DNA from: Juglans regia
Lineage: Eukaryota; Streptophyta; Magnoliopsida; Fagales; Juglandaceae
Reading direction: 5' to 3'
Assembly (NCBI RefSeq): GCF_001411555.2
Contig: NC_049915.1
Span: forward strand, 16,630,640-16,694,639
Length of the DNA: 64,000 nt
Shown here: piece after piece, positions 1 to 12,910 of the stretch
How positions within the stretch are numbered: the stretch's first letter is position 1
Layout: every line of letters starts with the position of its first letter
Made by a program: the position numbers and the translations under genes
Notes under the pieces: generated by a model
The model's input: only the letters and a program-made list of their open reading frames with translations
Database searches by the model: none
What the model was told of the DNA's origin: nothing

Positions 1-3000
1 ATGGATCTTTCTATTCTTCAAGTCCCTTGTCTAGAGATGTTGACTCCTCTTGTGTGGCCTCTTCATGCAGTGGGGTTGGAAGTTCATTTGAGGAACATTC
101 AGACTTTGGGACGTTAGACGAGAGGTCTAGGCTCAGCAATTCAGTTGCTTTAGGAAAAGAATCTGATGACAAAGGTGATTTCACTACTTCTGCAAGTTCA
201 CTGAAATTTATCCTGAGCAGTTGGATGTGTTGGTAGTTGAGGCAAAGCCCCCAACTGAAGATGAGGATGAAAATAAGCCGGGGATTGGAACACAAGAGCT
301 CAAAGGTCAAGATGATCATGGCCCTGCTCGCTTTTTGCCACCTTTACCTCCCCACAGAGTGCAATCTAAAGAAAATATATCCTCTGGTCAACTGGATCAT
401 CGTAAAGGTGTTGAGGATGATATAGGAGAAGTAACTGGACAGCTTATCTCATCCCAACCTGAAGTATTGAATCCTGTGAAATTTACTAAGAGAGTGCCTG
501 TTGTGCTGCAGCAGCAGCAGCCATTGTTGCATCTTCAATAGTAGTTGCTGCAGCAAAGTCGAGCACTGAATCCAATCTTGAACTTCCTATAGCAGCTGCT
601 GCCACTGCTACTGCTGCAGCTGTGGTAGCAACATCTGCAGCTGTCAGTTAGCAGTACGAGCAGGGTGCAAGAAGTGATGGAGATGCAGATGTAGCTTGTT
701 ATGATCCATGTGGTTGAGGTGACCATCATCATGATGCTTCTGGAGCCATTTCCGAAGGCAAGAGAATATCAGATAGATTGGTAGGTAATGAAAGCACAAA
801 ATCTGATGGCGCGCTTGATGAAGTTGCAGAATGTGAGATCCCATGGGAGGAAATCACCTTGGGTGAGCATATCGGACTTGGTACTTACCTATGCATTATG
901 CCATCAAGTTCTTGTACTTTGTCCTAAAGAATAATAATATCATATGGTTTTCCACGTGTGTAATTTCATCCTTTTGGGTTAATCCTTTGTTCTGCAGGAT
1001 CATATGGGGACGTATATCGTGGAGACTGGCATGGAACTGTGAGTTTTCCATGCTGACCCTGAATGAATCTGGTGCATCTTTTATAATACTGGTGTCTACT
1101 ATGGGTCTAATCCTTTCCTTTCGCCTTGGTTTCAGACATGTTGAGTATTTTGTGCTCTTACTGTCTGTGTGTGGGTTATAAAGCTTCAGTATGGCAATAC
1201 TTACCTTTTAAAAATAGGGAATTTCCCAACATGCAAAATGTGGCCAAAAAGGCAACCTGAAAAGAATACTGTCACAGCACGTGATCAGAGAAAACAGTAC
1301 TGTATACAATGTGAATGATGCAGACTTGTCTATTGATTTAGTGTTTAGACAATTGTCTAGCCCTATGTCACTGCCTTCTGTTTGTTTTGAGATTTCTTGC
1401 TTGCATTTGCGCCAAATTCATGTTCTGGGAAACTCTATGTTTGGATCCTATTGTCAGTGTTTGGTTTTTTAGGAAGTGGCTGTGAAGAGGTTCCTAGACC
1501 AGGATATTTGTGGTCAATCACTTGAGGAATTCAAAAGTGAGGTACAATCTGCTTTTCCCTTTAAAATATTTCTTTGCATTTACAGTTTTTTGGGTTCTTA
1601 GCTCCTGTTTCACAAGAAAACAAGACTTGGTTTCATTTGTTTTAAATCCTTTGTGTTTGCACCTTAATTGATATGTTTTTCTGCTTAATATTGCTAGCAT
1701 GATGTCACTTCAAGAAATTGATCTCCTGGTTTACATCTGATTTACTGCCATTCTTGATCCCTCACATTAACTGTGGCGAATATATTATTCATTGCTGATT
1801 GACACATAGGAAATGAAGTTTTGGTGCAATACAGAATTGGAGTTATTTCTTTGGTCTCTTCAGTTAAAAGCCTGCTTGTGCTGTCAAAACTTTCCATGTC
1901 CTCATTGCCTTATTTTAATTGAGCGTATAATTGACTCATAAAAATAAGGGATGAGATGCCTGGACACATTTGTCTGGATTTTGATCAGGATTTTGGAAAG
2001 TCTACCTGTGATTTCTTCCTCTCAACTTAGACTTTTGCTAGCAGTCATTGTTATCTCTAAGTCTCTGGAGATTTTTGTTGAAACCATTTGTTCTGCTTGT
2101 GGTTTGAATTTCAAGGTGCTGTTAATGAAAAGTCTTAGGCATCCCAATGTTGTGCTCTTCATGGGAGCTGTAACACATCCCCCAAATCTTTCAATTGTCA
2201 CTGAATTTCTTCCCAGGTATGCAAATGCTCTTGTTCGACCATATTTATGGAAGACAACGTGTTCCATATTTAAACTTACGAACAAAAGCCCTTATTAGTA
2301 ACGTGACTTATCTGTATGCTCTAGCTGCATAGTAGACGAATATTCCTTTTTCTTTTCAGGCATTGATTTACTTGAAAGAAACACAGCACCCGCTAGTACA
2401 CATGTGCACATACACACACGGGGACACACACAACCAATGAAATGGCTTCTAAAGAGGCTCTTCAATGGTAGGGCTTTTGGAAACTAGAAGAAAATACTTT
2501 CATGAAAACAGATCTAAGAAAGTTCAGTTTCTATCAATGGAAAATTTTCCTGAGAAGTATATTCATGTTGCTGTTTCAAGTTTGCTTTATCACAGTAGAC
2601 AAATAAGCAATCATCTATGTTTTGGAAAAGGAAATATCGATGAACAGAGATGCCTACGGCAGGAAATCATGTCTGTTTTGGATGATTGAACTTTCTGGCC
2701 TGTGGAATGAATTATTTGAAGTCTCCAAATTTACTAGTTGATAAGAATTGGGTTGTGAAGGTGGTGTCTTTTCTCTTTACTGAGCTTTCTCAATTTATTT
2801 CATGCATCTTCCATGCCTAATCCAGCATGACGTGAACTTTCCTGCGTGTTTAGGTGTGTGGTTTTGGCTTATCACGGATAAAGAATAGCACATTTCTTTC
2901 TTCAAGGTCTACTTTTCAAAAAAACATTTCTTTCTTCAAGGTCAACTGCAGGGACAGTAAGCCGTTTACACGTTTCATCCTTTTTTTCTTTTTCGTTCTG

Positions 3001-3177
3001 TTTTTTTGGGGTAATTCATTTATGATGGGACGGATGCATCACATTCATGTCTCAGTGCTGGATATATTCTTCTGACTACATCTTGTTTCTACACACCTTC
3101 GATATGTTTCCAGCAATGGTGAAACACTCTGTTTTGTACTATACTTCATATTACATCATTTCTTGAATGAAAAATTC

Positions 3178-3229
3178 TTCTTCACACTGTAGAGTGTGAA
3201 GAAGCCCCAGCACACCTAACGTGCTGGGG
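3178..3229. repeat. Two adjacent perfect hairpins in a pseudogene intron
   Basis: An 11-bp inverted repeat, TTCTTCACACT / AGTGTGAAGAA (3178-3188 and 3193-3203, 4-nt loop), is followed directly by CCCCAGCAC / GTGCTGGGG (3205-3213 and 3221-3229, 7-nt loop). An A-run and a GC-richer stretch follow. This looks like the end of a foldback or MITE-type insertion in the intron. No family is assigned. Confidence 0.6.
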
Positions 3230-4220
3230 TGGAAAAAAAAAAAAAATTTAAAAAATTTTCCTTCGCAGTGTGCTGCGGCTTCCGGCTGCTCCCCAGCATA
3301 TCTCTGAATGAATTTATTGTGAACTATCTGTTCTTTTTGCTGCCGGCACACAGAAACTTGGTAGATCTTTTTTTGATGTGGTTAAGAAAGAACAAAAGAA
3401 AAAATTAACATCTTTTTTTTGATGTGGCGAATGCTCTGAACAAATATTGATCATTGCATTACAGCAAAGTCACACGTTCTCTCAACTTTCCTACAAGAGA
3501 ACTCTACCGAGTGGACTTACTGTTTACAAAAAATTATATTCACGAGTAAATGGAAAGGTTTATTCGCTTCTCACCAAAGGTTTGAACAGCATGTATACTC
3601 TTGGTGGCTGCATTTGGTGGTTAGTTGATACTACCATATAATTTATATAATAATGTTAAAAAGTTATTTTTTTTCCCCTAAGAAATGTTAAAGGGAAGGC
3701 ACTGCAATAGTTGGTTGGTGATATTGCTCTGGAACTTGTGGTTTATCTCCATTAAATGAACTGACTTATCCGGGAAAATTGAAATATCGTGGTCATCTGT
3801 CATGCCTGTTGTGCATTAATGCATCTTGCAATATGCTCTGCTTTCTTGATAATTTACTTGTTTCTATGTGTCTTGGATTGCAAGTATGCAACCCTTGAAA
3901 CTGGTATTGATAAGTTAATGTTTGTATTGCACTCCTTCAGGCTGAGTGGATGGCCCCAGAAGTGCTAAGAAATGAACCTGCAAATGAAAAGTAGGCCTTT
4001 GTCAAAAGTGCTGGCAGACGTAAGTATTGTTTTGGTTATTCTCTTCCATCCACTCATTAATTGTTTATATTGTTATGCTGATTCGAGAAGTCCAATGCAC
4101 AAACACCTTTGTTGTCTTACCTTACACTTTAACCATAGCTATTAATACATGTTTGCTCCAATAACACGTTGACTGGAGTGCAGCCCAGATTGTCACTTGA
4201 ACACTGGGAAACCCACCTAT

Positions 4221-4269
4221 CTCTCTCTCTCTCTCTCTCTCTCTCACAGAGAGAGAGAGAGAGAGAGAG
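4221..4269. repeat. (CT)n/(GA)n compound microsatellite
   Basis: A CT tract runs directly into a GA tract with only CACA between them, so the locus is self-complementary. It lies in the intron between the APE exon and the C-terminal exon of the kinase pseudogene. Confidence 0.95.
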
Positions 4270-5030
4270 CGAGCCATGTCAAGACCATATACAAATTCTT
4301 CTAATGCTAACATAATCAAGGTCATACAAATTCTTCACAACACACTACCTTTTATGTTACATGGCAAATGATTGAATTTCAACTGTTATTCCCATGTTTA
4401 CACTACAGTAACTACTACCACTTCTCGCTGTATGGAGGAGCCCTACACGCCTTGAACATTGCCAATGTGATTCCATTTAATCCCTGTTTGTACCACTTCT
4501 TGCTAACAATTAGTTAATGCTTATCTTCTTATCTTTTTTTCTGCAAAAGAAATATCTTGTCCAATTCATTCCTACTTAGGATGGACTTGATTTCCCATGC
4601 GTGACATGATCTCTGTGCTCTCTTTAAAAAAATTGATTATAACTGTTGCCCAAGCAGATAATGATAATGCCATTGAGAAAGATCGTATAAGGTTAAATTC
4701 TCTTATGAATTAGTAGTGGTGGATGGGAATTCTATTTTTGTGTTTATCATGGTTGTTACAATGTATCAAGTATACTCAAAAAATTCATTTCTGCATTCCT
4801 GACAAAAGATCCAATTTAACATTTTAGAGACCCAAAATTGAGACCCATGTTTGCTGAGATCATGGCTGCTTTGAAGCCGTTCAGAAGCCAATAACGAGTT
4901 CTCAAGCTCCCAGGCCAAGCACATCCGCAGGCAGTGGCAGTCTGAAGCCTCTGCCATCACAAATTGCAGAAGAAGCAGGCTAGAAGAGCAAACTATACCA
5001 TCATACTCTCTGTCATTGGACTGCAAAAAT

Positions 5031-5817
5031 ATGGGGTGAAGTTCTAGATTGCCTTGGACAAATCTGAGAAAATGACAGGTTGTGATTCTTTTTTCTCAAT
5101 TCCTTTTTTCCCCATTACGGTGCAGCTGTCCTCAAGGTTGTATAGTTGTTTGTAGAAAACCATTGAAATTGTTGTAATCAATGTTTTGAAAATTTATCTT
5201 TTTGTGAAGTTCTTCCATTTTCAGTTCTTGTTCAATGTTAATTACATTTTTCTCCACTACCAAGACTTGTGGCTGTTCCATTTGTTTTGGCTTCCAAAGT
5301 ATTCTTGTCTTAAGTTTTTGAGTTTTACATTTTTTGTTGCCAAGGTAAAATATTCTCGTTCAATGTTGATTTTTATGATCTTATGCAAGAATGCTTCCTC
5401 CACATTCAGATTCTCTTCATGTACTGCAGATGTTTCCGTGAATTACCCAAATCAGATTTCTCTCGGCTTCTGGGTCCCATCTGAGTTGGATTAATACTAT
5501 CTTTCTCTTCTTAATTATGATTACAACATAGGGGAAAATATTAATGGAGAAAGTCCTCTGGCTGAGTTTCTCCAATAATAATAAAAAAAACAAAAACAAG
5601 AAAATCCCACAGCTTAGCTGTTTTATAGCTCTTATATCTGTTTCTGGATTTATTTTGTCTTTCATAATCTATATATTTGGAACCAATCTATATAGAAGAA
5701 GTTTGATTATAGTAACTTTCCTGACTACCCATCACAAATAATATTGAATTGGGAGATTAATTGAATTTGTTACCAGATATATTTAGTGTTTAGCTATGGT
5801 TGTTTTTTCTACCAAAA

Positions 5818-5851
<34 letters not shown>

Positions 5852-6009
5852 TGGCCGTGTTTCGCACTCCTGGCCAAGCACAACCTACAGCAAGAAGGGG
5901 ACGAAGAGGCTCAAAGGTGTAGGAACACCTCCGATGCCCAAGTTTGGTGAATTGTTTGGTATCAATCGTAGAACAGAAAAGCAATGTTTGCATACCTCTT
6001 AAGAGTGCT
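5031..6009. other. Intergenic DNA after the kinase pseudogene
   Basis: No coding region can be supported. The first part (about 5030-5200) may be the old 3' UTR of the kinase. An (AT)n/(TA)n microsatellite sits at about 5819-5850. The block at about 5851-6005 has a different, GC-richer composition and may be a retroelement fragment, but I could not identify it. Confidence 0.5.
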
Positions 6010-7191
6010 GGTCGATGGATATATATAGAGTGGCGTTGGATGCCCCCTTTGGGCCTTGTAACTACCTTATCCTTGATTTGAAATCTCCTCCATTTATCCC
6101 GCGAAGTCCCATCACCTGCAACGTGAAGGGATTTGTACTCATAGCATCGCTTTGTGATCTAAGCTTTGTCCTTTTGAATTTTATGTGTCAGGGACTGGAG
6201 GCATCGTTCCATTTTCATGCTCCCTTATTGATCTTGTTATTGATCTTGTGGATGACAGTGAACGCATGTCTGTAAGAGTCCTCAAAGCGAGCTTTGTTTC
6301 TAGCTAACCAAATCTCCCAAAAGAAAGAGATGGTAGTAGCTGAGCAAGTAAATGGAATTGATTCATGCCTCTAAAGAAAGACCACCATTGAGAGGCTTTT
6401 CATTTCCAATTATTAGAAAAATGATGCCAAACATCTTTAGAAAGAGTACAATTAGAGAGAACATGATCAAAATCTTCCACATGACCATCAAAGAAATTAG
6501 TACACTTGGAAGCCAAATGAACGCCACAATGCTGGATCCTGACATAAAAGGGAATACCAATATACCATAATTTCCAAACAAAAATAGAAGTTTGAATAGG
6601 TTAGGACTTGTTCCATATAAAAGTAGCAAAATGAAAGTGGGGGTAGTGCTCCCTAAATAAATTCCAAGCAGACTTATAAGGGAAAACACGAATATCAGTG
6701 TCAATCTTGATTTTGACAAGGAATTGGCTAACCTTAGACAAGGGAACGACTAAGGTTGGAGAGATAATCAAGATTCCATCCATTGGGAGAGCAAAGGTCT
6801 TTGATTTGTAAGGAATGATTGAAGATCATAAAACTTTTTTGAGGAAGGGAACCATTACCGGCCCAATTATAATGCCGAAAACAAATAGAACCATCAGTAC
6901 GAATGGTCCATTGGCTTTCGACGTGATTAATGATGGGCTGAAATTTGCACATGGTTTTCCAAGAATTATAGTGATAGGTTTTGGCAGAAATAAAATCCAA
7001 GGAAGGGGCATTTATTCATGTATTCTTGAGAATTGAATATTGTAGCCCAAGGGAAGTTTGATTGAAAAAAATCTCCAAGCTAATTTACAATGAAGGGGTT
7101 CCTCATTGAGAATAAAAAGTAGAGGGGAAAGATGATCCTCTTGTCTCAATCCTCTACTAGAAGTGAAGTAACCAGAATGAGTATCATTCAA

Positions 7192-7713
7192 TCAAACAGA
7201 GAATGTGGGATTAGAAAAATATTTATGAAACAAGGAGACAACATTATTATTGAAACTAAAGGAGAGAAGAACCCAAGTGAGGTAATGCAAATGGACCCTA
7301 TCAAAAGCCTTGGCCATATCAACTTTAAGCATGACATTATTGCCTTTGGTATTCCTAGCAAGATTGTGGGTTAACTCCTTAACCAAAACAATACTATCTG
7401 TAATGATCATTCCTTCAACAAAAGCCCCTTGGTGGTTGGATATAAGGTTAGGCAAGGTAGTGGCAAGACCGAAAGCTAGAATTTTAGAAAAAATCTTGGG
7501 AGACACTTGACAAAGACTAATGTGTCTGAAGTTTGGAAAGGCGGAGGGATTAGCTTTCTTAGGATTCAAAGAAATGAAGGTATGCTTTAAGGAAGGAGGC
7601 ATAGGTCCTCCTCTGAAAAGATCTGTGATTGCCTCGAAAAGGTCGGAATGGATGATAGTCCCGCAAGAGATATAAGAGGAGGAGAAACCATCTAGATCGG
7701 GCGCCAAATCCAA
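7192..7713 (-). pseudogene. LINE reverse transcriptase fragment
   Basis: This 173-codon open stretch carries the plant LINE RT signature: ISLNPKKANPSAFPNFRHISLCQ, then FSKILA, NHQGAFVEGM, and the metal-binding palm motif A as MLKVDMAKAFDRV. The second catalytic block (YADD type) is not in this frame. It belongs to the surrounding LINE and is broken at both ends by frame changes. Confidence 0.88.
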
Positions 7714-8148
7714 AGGAATGCTATAGACAGCTTGTTTGACTTCTTCTAAAGATGGAAGTTTGAGGAGGAAAGTGTTATCATCCTCAAATTAGACTAGATT
7801 AGGAATGAAATCAAACAAGAAATTGTTAGAAAGAGAACGAGAGGGAGTTAATTGATTGTGGAAAAATTCCACAGCAGCCGAGTGAATGGAGTTATGATTA
7901 GAAGATGAGGAATCATCAGGTGACTGAGGGAGTTGATGGAAGACTTTTTCCTCTCGTGACTAGACTTTTGTTTTAAAAAAAATTCTTCTTTGAAGATTTT
8001 ACAAAATGGCTAGGCCAGAATGAAGAGAAGAAGTTTGCAAAGAAAGCTCAACAACTTGAATTTGGTCACGTAATTCAGCAAGATTTTAAAAAATGTACGT
8101 AACCAAAATCCAAAAAGTTCTAATCTTTCAATGCTTTTTTCAAATGTT

Positions 8149-8953
8149 TTAATTTAAAATTAGTTTCGACAAACCATTGAGATGACAAGGCTGATTCCAT
8201 ATAGAAGAAACAAGGTCCGGAAAGTGAGGGTGTTTAGTCCACATCATTTGCAATTTAAAGGATGAGGTACCAAATTTATAAATATATTTATTCATAATGA
8301 GAAGGGGACAATGATCAGAATGAGTCCTCTCCAAATGGGTAAGGGAAACTTGGGGAAAAGATTGGATAAACAAGGGCTCGATCCAATCGCTCCCAAGTGT
8401 AAATCCCGTTTCTGCGACAATACCAAGTGTATTTGGAGCCAAGATAAGGAAGGTCAGAGAAAATTGTAATCAATGAAGTCAATAAAAAATTCAAATTTAG
8501 CAAAAAGGGTGATGGGGACGACACCTCCAAGTTTCTCATTATCAGATTTAAAAATAAAATCACCTATCACCATCCAACAAAGGTTAGGGGGGGTCTCAAA
8601 GAGGAGAGGGAGGCCCAAAGGGACATTTTAAGAATAGGGTTACACCACAGAGAAGATAGTGTTTATGCTACACCATTCAACAGAAAAGGTAATATGGTGC
8701 TCAAAATTTAAATAACCAAAATAGTCAAATAATTTTTAGCACAAATCCAAATCTTACCTCCATAATCTTTATTGGAAAAAACTTGAGAAAGACCCAGTTT
8801 TCGGCCAATAGAAACATCTTTAGTGTAAGTAGTCATAGGCTCAAGAATAACAATAAGAGGCAATTTATAAAAATTGACTAAATGTTTCAAATGAAACATG
8901 GTGCTCTTATTGGTAATACCTCTCACATTCAGAACTAAGATATAATTAATCAA
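8149..8953 (-). pseudogene. LINE endonuclease (AP-endonuclease-like) fragments
   Basis: Three overlapping frames on the minus strand together give the start of ORF2 (LNVRGITNKSTMFHLKHLV), the middle block LPYLGSKYTWYCRRNGIYTWERLDRALV, and the HSDHCPLLI motif that holds the catalytic Asp-His of this family. Frameshifts separate them. In an intact LINE this domain nicks the genomic target before reverse transcription. Confidence 0.8.
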
Positions 8954-9018
8954 GATATGATTTGAGTTTTGGTATTTGGAACTATTCCGGCCGTGAACCG
9001 GGTAACTTTTTTAACTTC

Positions 9019-12000
9019 TGTAACACTCGGGTTCAACAACAAGCCGTTCTATAAAAATTTTGTTTTTCAACTTATTAGTATGAGGAGCTTAGTTATTTTT
9101 TTTAAGTATTTAAAACTTTTTTTGGTGGATTATGATTTTATTCGACTTGATAATTAAGTTGTTTTTCTAAAGGGCCAAGGTGATAATTGAGCTGAGAAAT
9201 TTCTAAAATAAGTTAGATTATTTTTAAAAATTAAGTCGAGACACGACTTAAGAAAAACCTCAAAGGCCAAGTCCACACCCGTTTGTTTTTAAACCATGAA
9301 AACCAATTATCCCTTTTATGATCATTTTCGCCGCCACGCACGATTCCACTCCCACACACGTCTCCCTCTTTTCTCTTGGGTTTTTCCATCCCAATAAATA
9401 TATATATATATACACGTACCTGCATGTTAGTTTTCCAAACCTATAGCTGCCGCAAAACTCCTACGGCAGTCTCCACCCACGCACGCACAGAAGCTCCATC
9501 CACAAACCATCGTCCGTTTCGATCACGTCCCTCCTTCCCTCATCCTCCAGCGTTGCACGTCGCGTGAAGCCCAGCAGCCGCATCTCTTTGTGTCAACCAC
9601 GGGACCACCGTGAAACTGCCACCAGCAACCTCCTTGCCCAGACCTGCATGAGTCTTCTGTCCGTTTTCCATACGACACGACCACCACCTTGTAGAAACCG
9701 TAAGCCGCAACCTGCACCACGTACCGAGAGTCACTCCATGGAGGATACGCCAGCCATACCCCCCCTTTCTCTTATAATCACCTCAACCATCAGCCCTTTA
9801 AATCTCCGCCCTTCACCTCCGTGCCCAGCCCACGCGAGATCGGCAACCACCTGCATAGAGAACCGAAGACCCCTGTTTTTGCTCATCAAAACAGAGCACA
9901 TCGTTTCGCCCACCGTGAGCTGCGGCTTTACCACCCAGCCGCCGACGTTGCCACTGTCCACCTCCCAGCTCTTTGCACAACTCTTTCCCGCACGTACGAC
10001 GCTGCTTGGACAGCCACATTCTTCTCCGCACCAAACGCAGCTCCTCCATTCACGGTGAGTTTCCGTTCTCTCTTTCTCCGTCTTTCCCTCACTCTCCGTC
10101 TCCCTCACCGTGTTGCTCTCTCTCTCTCAGTGCACCGTCGCGATCACCACCCACCACCGCCCAGCTCTTCTTCCGTCGAGACTTGACTTGCTCTCTTCCG
10201 GTGAGTGTTCGTTGCACAACTTTGGTGAAAATATAGTTTACGTAAGATTGCTACTAGAAGAAGAAGAAAATAAAATAAAAGAGTTTCAATATTACAAGTT
10301 TGCCATTAAGGCCACGGGCTTAGCTTGTGTTGGACATTATTTCAGATGGTTTTGTGTTTTAAAAATAATATGGGCCAGATTTTACTTTTACAAAAATTAT
10401 TCTAGTTATGTTGGGATTGGTTTAAATGGTTTATGTTTTTAATAAATGGTCTTGGTTTAATTTGACTTAAAAAAAATACATGATTTTATATTGATAATAA
10501 TAAAGATTTGTAATATGGTATTAGTATTATTATATTTTTTTTAATACATTTTTAGAAGTATAATGTAGTGCAAGATTTTTATTTTGAACTCTTTAAGAGA
10601 GATAATTTAAGTCTATTTTAATTAAATGGTATTTTTGTTTTGTCTACTTTAATAGTCTTTGATATAATTATGTTATACAATTTTATTATTTTATTTTTTG
10701 ATCTCATTAGTAAATGAGTTAGATATTGTGTTTTGTTCGGATTGATTATTGGGACATTGATGAATTTTTGAAGTGATCGGTAAGTGCAAAATCTTATTTT
10801 GAATCATTTTAAAAGAATATTTTTTATTTAAACAAAAGTATGATTATCTATTAATAATGACATCGATATAGTTATGTTATTTTAGTTTTATAAATTATAG
10901 TAAGATCTCAATCATAATAAGTTAGAATTTAATGTTTTAGTCGGAGTTATTATGTTGGATATTGATGAGTTTAGAAAGCAATGTTAGTATTTTAGGAATA
11001 ATGAGAATTTTGGCTTTGAGGAATTAAAAACTGATTATTTTAGAAGTTTTAGGCTTGAATATCAAAATACGAGATTGATTGAAAATTTACGTGATTATCT
11101 TATAGGTGAAGATTAATTTTTGTTCGGCATTGTTGAGAAAATTTTCGAAAAACTAAGAAGTCCAGGTAATCGGGGTTCCTATGCTAGACTTTACACGAAT
11201 TGTTTAGACTGAGGTTGACTTTCTAAAAACTTTGCATGTTTTGTGACAAAATGAGAACTTGGAAAAAACCAACCTCTGTTGCTTATTTGCATTACTCATG
11301 AAATCTGTATGAAAAAAGAGAAAATATTTTTGACATGCATTGTGTAGAAATGAGCTGTATTTTGTCATGTTTTCTCTAAAATCTGAAAAAGAGCGATATT
11401 GAAAATCTGAAAGATTGTGCATTGATTTAGAAAGATACTCTGACTTTTGTTTTCAGTTTGTGCGAATGATCTTAATATTTTTGGTACTCTGTTTTGTTTT
11501 GATATGGCATCTGAAAACCTTTGGCATGGTGTACTGATTTTGTATCTGACTCTGTCTCTGCTCTGCTCTATTCTGTTTGGGTTGGTACCAACTTTTCTGT
11601 CTCTGAGTGCACCCACTTTGGAAACAAAGTGGTTTTATTGTAATCTTTTTTGTGTGCAAACTCGGGACTCCGAGAAGAATAAGGGAAAGATTTCACGTCT
11701 GTCTCTGCCCGGTTTAGCCACTAGGGATAGCACAACCCTACCACAGGGGTGAAACATGGTCTCTGCTCTATAAGATGCTCTGTTTTAATGTGACGATGAT
11801 GCTTAGGTTATGTTATGCCAAGGTACTCTGGGTTTTACTGGTCTTAAAACCATCGTTCTGTTACTTTTGAAAACATGTTTTGTTCTGCATGATAACTCTG
11901 GAAAATATTTTGTGTTGCATATTGTATTTTATAAATGCTCATGTTTGCACGCTAGTATATGTTCTCTGTTTACTGAGTTGTTGATAATTCACCCCTTATC

Positions 12001-12236
12001 TTCTAATATTTTTCAAATAATTTTGATGGTTCAACTGGAGAACAAGAGTAGGAAGTTTTAGCAAGTGTGATGATCGTAGTGGAATAAGTATCTGAGGGTA
12101 CATGTTTATTGGAGAGATGTGAATTAATGAGTATTTTGTTTGATAGAGAAAAATTGGAGTATCTACTATGTGGTTGGAAAATGATTTTTAGGTATTAAGA
12201 GCTAACTCTTCGGACCTCCGAGATCGGGGCGTTACA
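9019..12236. mobile_element. 3.2 kb solo-LTR-like insertion with TGTAAC...GTTACA termini
   Basis: The element begins TGTAACACTCGGG and ends GATCGGGGCGTTACA. The direct repeat ACTTC flanks it at 9014-9018 and 12237-12241, as expected of an LTR retroelement. Minus-strand LINE sequence lies on both sides. No internal direct repeat or pol coding was seen, so a large solo LTR, or a non-autonomous element, is the simplest reading. A TATA-like tract (about 9395-9412) is followed by a GC-rich, CT-rich leader-like region to about 10240, and AT-rich DNA then runs to the end. Proline- and serine-rich open frames at 9564-10240 appear on both strands and are compositional. Confidence 0.72.
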
Positions 12237-12579
12237 ACTTCCTTTTTGGTTGAATTTTCCACAACTTCATAATCTGAATGAATAGTTTTGTAAGGTTGTT
12301 TTTCTTCCATTGCAAATTTTATAGAATACAGAAGGTTCAAGTTATATTAGCAAGCATAGTAAAGGAATTATAAACAGGAACATACTCTTGAGGTGGATCA
12401 TGTTGCATAACATGGGCATGTTGTTGTAGCTTCAGGGGTTACAACAGGTTCAGAAATGAGAGCTTGATTTTCAACGTGTGGTTCTTCTATATTCGGGATA
12501 GGAGGAAGATCGTGGGTAGAATTAGGGATGGTCTACTGAGTAGGAGTCTCCTCAACGTTGTTCTCAACATGTTTGTGTT

Positions 12580-12910
12580 TAGAGATCCATTTTTTTCAGC
12601 ATTTGGGATAGAAAGGTTGTTATTAACAACCTTTTCAGACTTATAAGCCTTACCCGACAATTTCCTAAAGTTAATAATATCATGTCCCTAAAGTCTACAA
12701 TGTGTACAATAGTTAAGACATCTCTCATATTCAGTTTATTGCCAAGATCCTTCATCTCCAATACCTATCCAGATAACATTTTCTCTAGAGGTTGACAAGT
12801 CTATTTCAATGCATATACGAGTATAAGATGGAGGTGTGAGTGAGAGAGTATGTAAATTAGCACCAATTTACCACAAGGATGCACAATAGCTTTTGGAGAG
12901 AATGCTCATG
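12580..12910 (-). pseudogene. LINE ORF1 zinc-knuckle fragment
   Basis: Minus-strand translation gives CIEIDLSTSRENVIWIGIGD, then EYERCLNYCTHC, a stop, and GHDIINFRKLSGKAYKS. This is the plant LINE ORF1 pattern (ICIEIDL ... WIGI ... EYE ... YCxxC ... LGH) with a stop inside the knuckle and the last Cys lost. ORF1 proteins bind the LINE RNA. It is probably the ORF1 of the LINE whose ORF2 lies at 6.0-9.0 kb. Confidence 0.7.

Larger units (their letters stand above)
1..5030 (+). pseudogene. Raf-like MAPKKK (EDR1/CTR1-type group) pseudogene, 5' end outside window
   Basis: Exon blocks are recognisable in order. They are a Ser/Ala-rich N-terminal region (about 27-880) ending IPWEEITLGEHIGLG, a glycine-loop exon 998-1038 (SYGDVYRGDWHGT), a VAVK lysine exon 1473-1541 (EVAVKRFLDQDI), an [12 protein letters not shown] exon 2116-2216, a fragment near 2697-2761 (NYLKSPNLLVDKNWVVK), an activation-loop exon 2854-2956, an AEWMAPEVLRNEP exon from 3941, and a C-terminal exon about 4831-4982 (FAEIMAALKP). 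Plausible GT/AG sites flank most of them, so this is a genomic duplicate and not a retrocopy. Related plant Raf-like kinases phosphorylate MAPK-cascade or hormone and stress targets in the cytosol. This copy cannot do so: TAG and TGA stops occur in the N-terminal exon (about 539, 648, 714), the HRD catalytic loop is deleted, DFG reads GFG, a 34-bp duplication shifts frame in the activation loop, and TAG at 3992 follows NEPANEK. Confidence 0.88.

Noticed and set aside
6363..6719. 118-codon hydrophobic minus-strand ORF (membrane-protein-like)
   Set aside because: The overlapping frame encodes LINE zf-RVT sequence. The hydrophobicity is a frame shadow.
9564..10240. Long proline/serine-rich open frames on both strands
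   Set aside because: They overlap each other in several frames, lie in a GC-rich promoter-like part of an LTR-type element, and show no family features.
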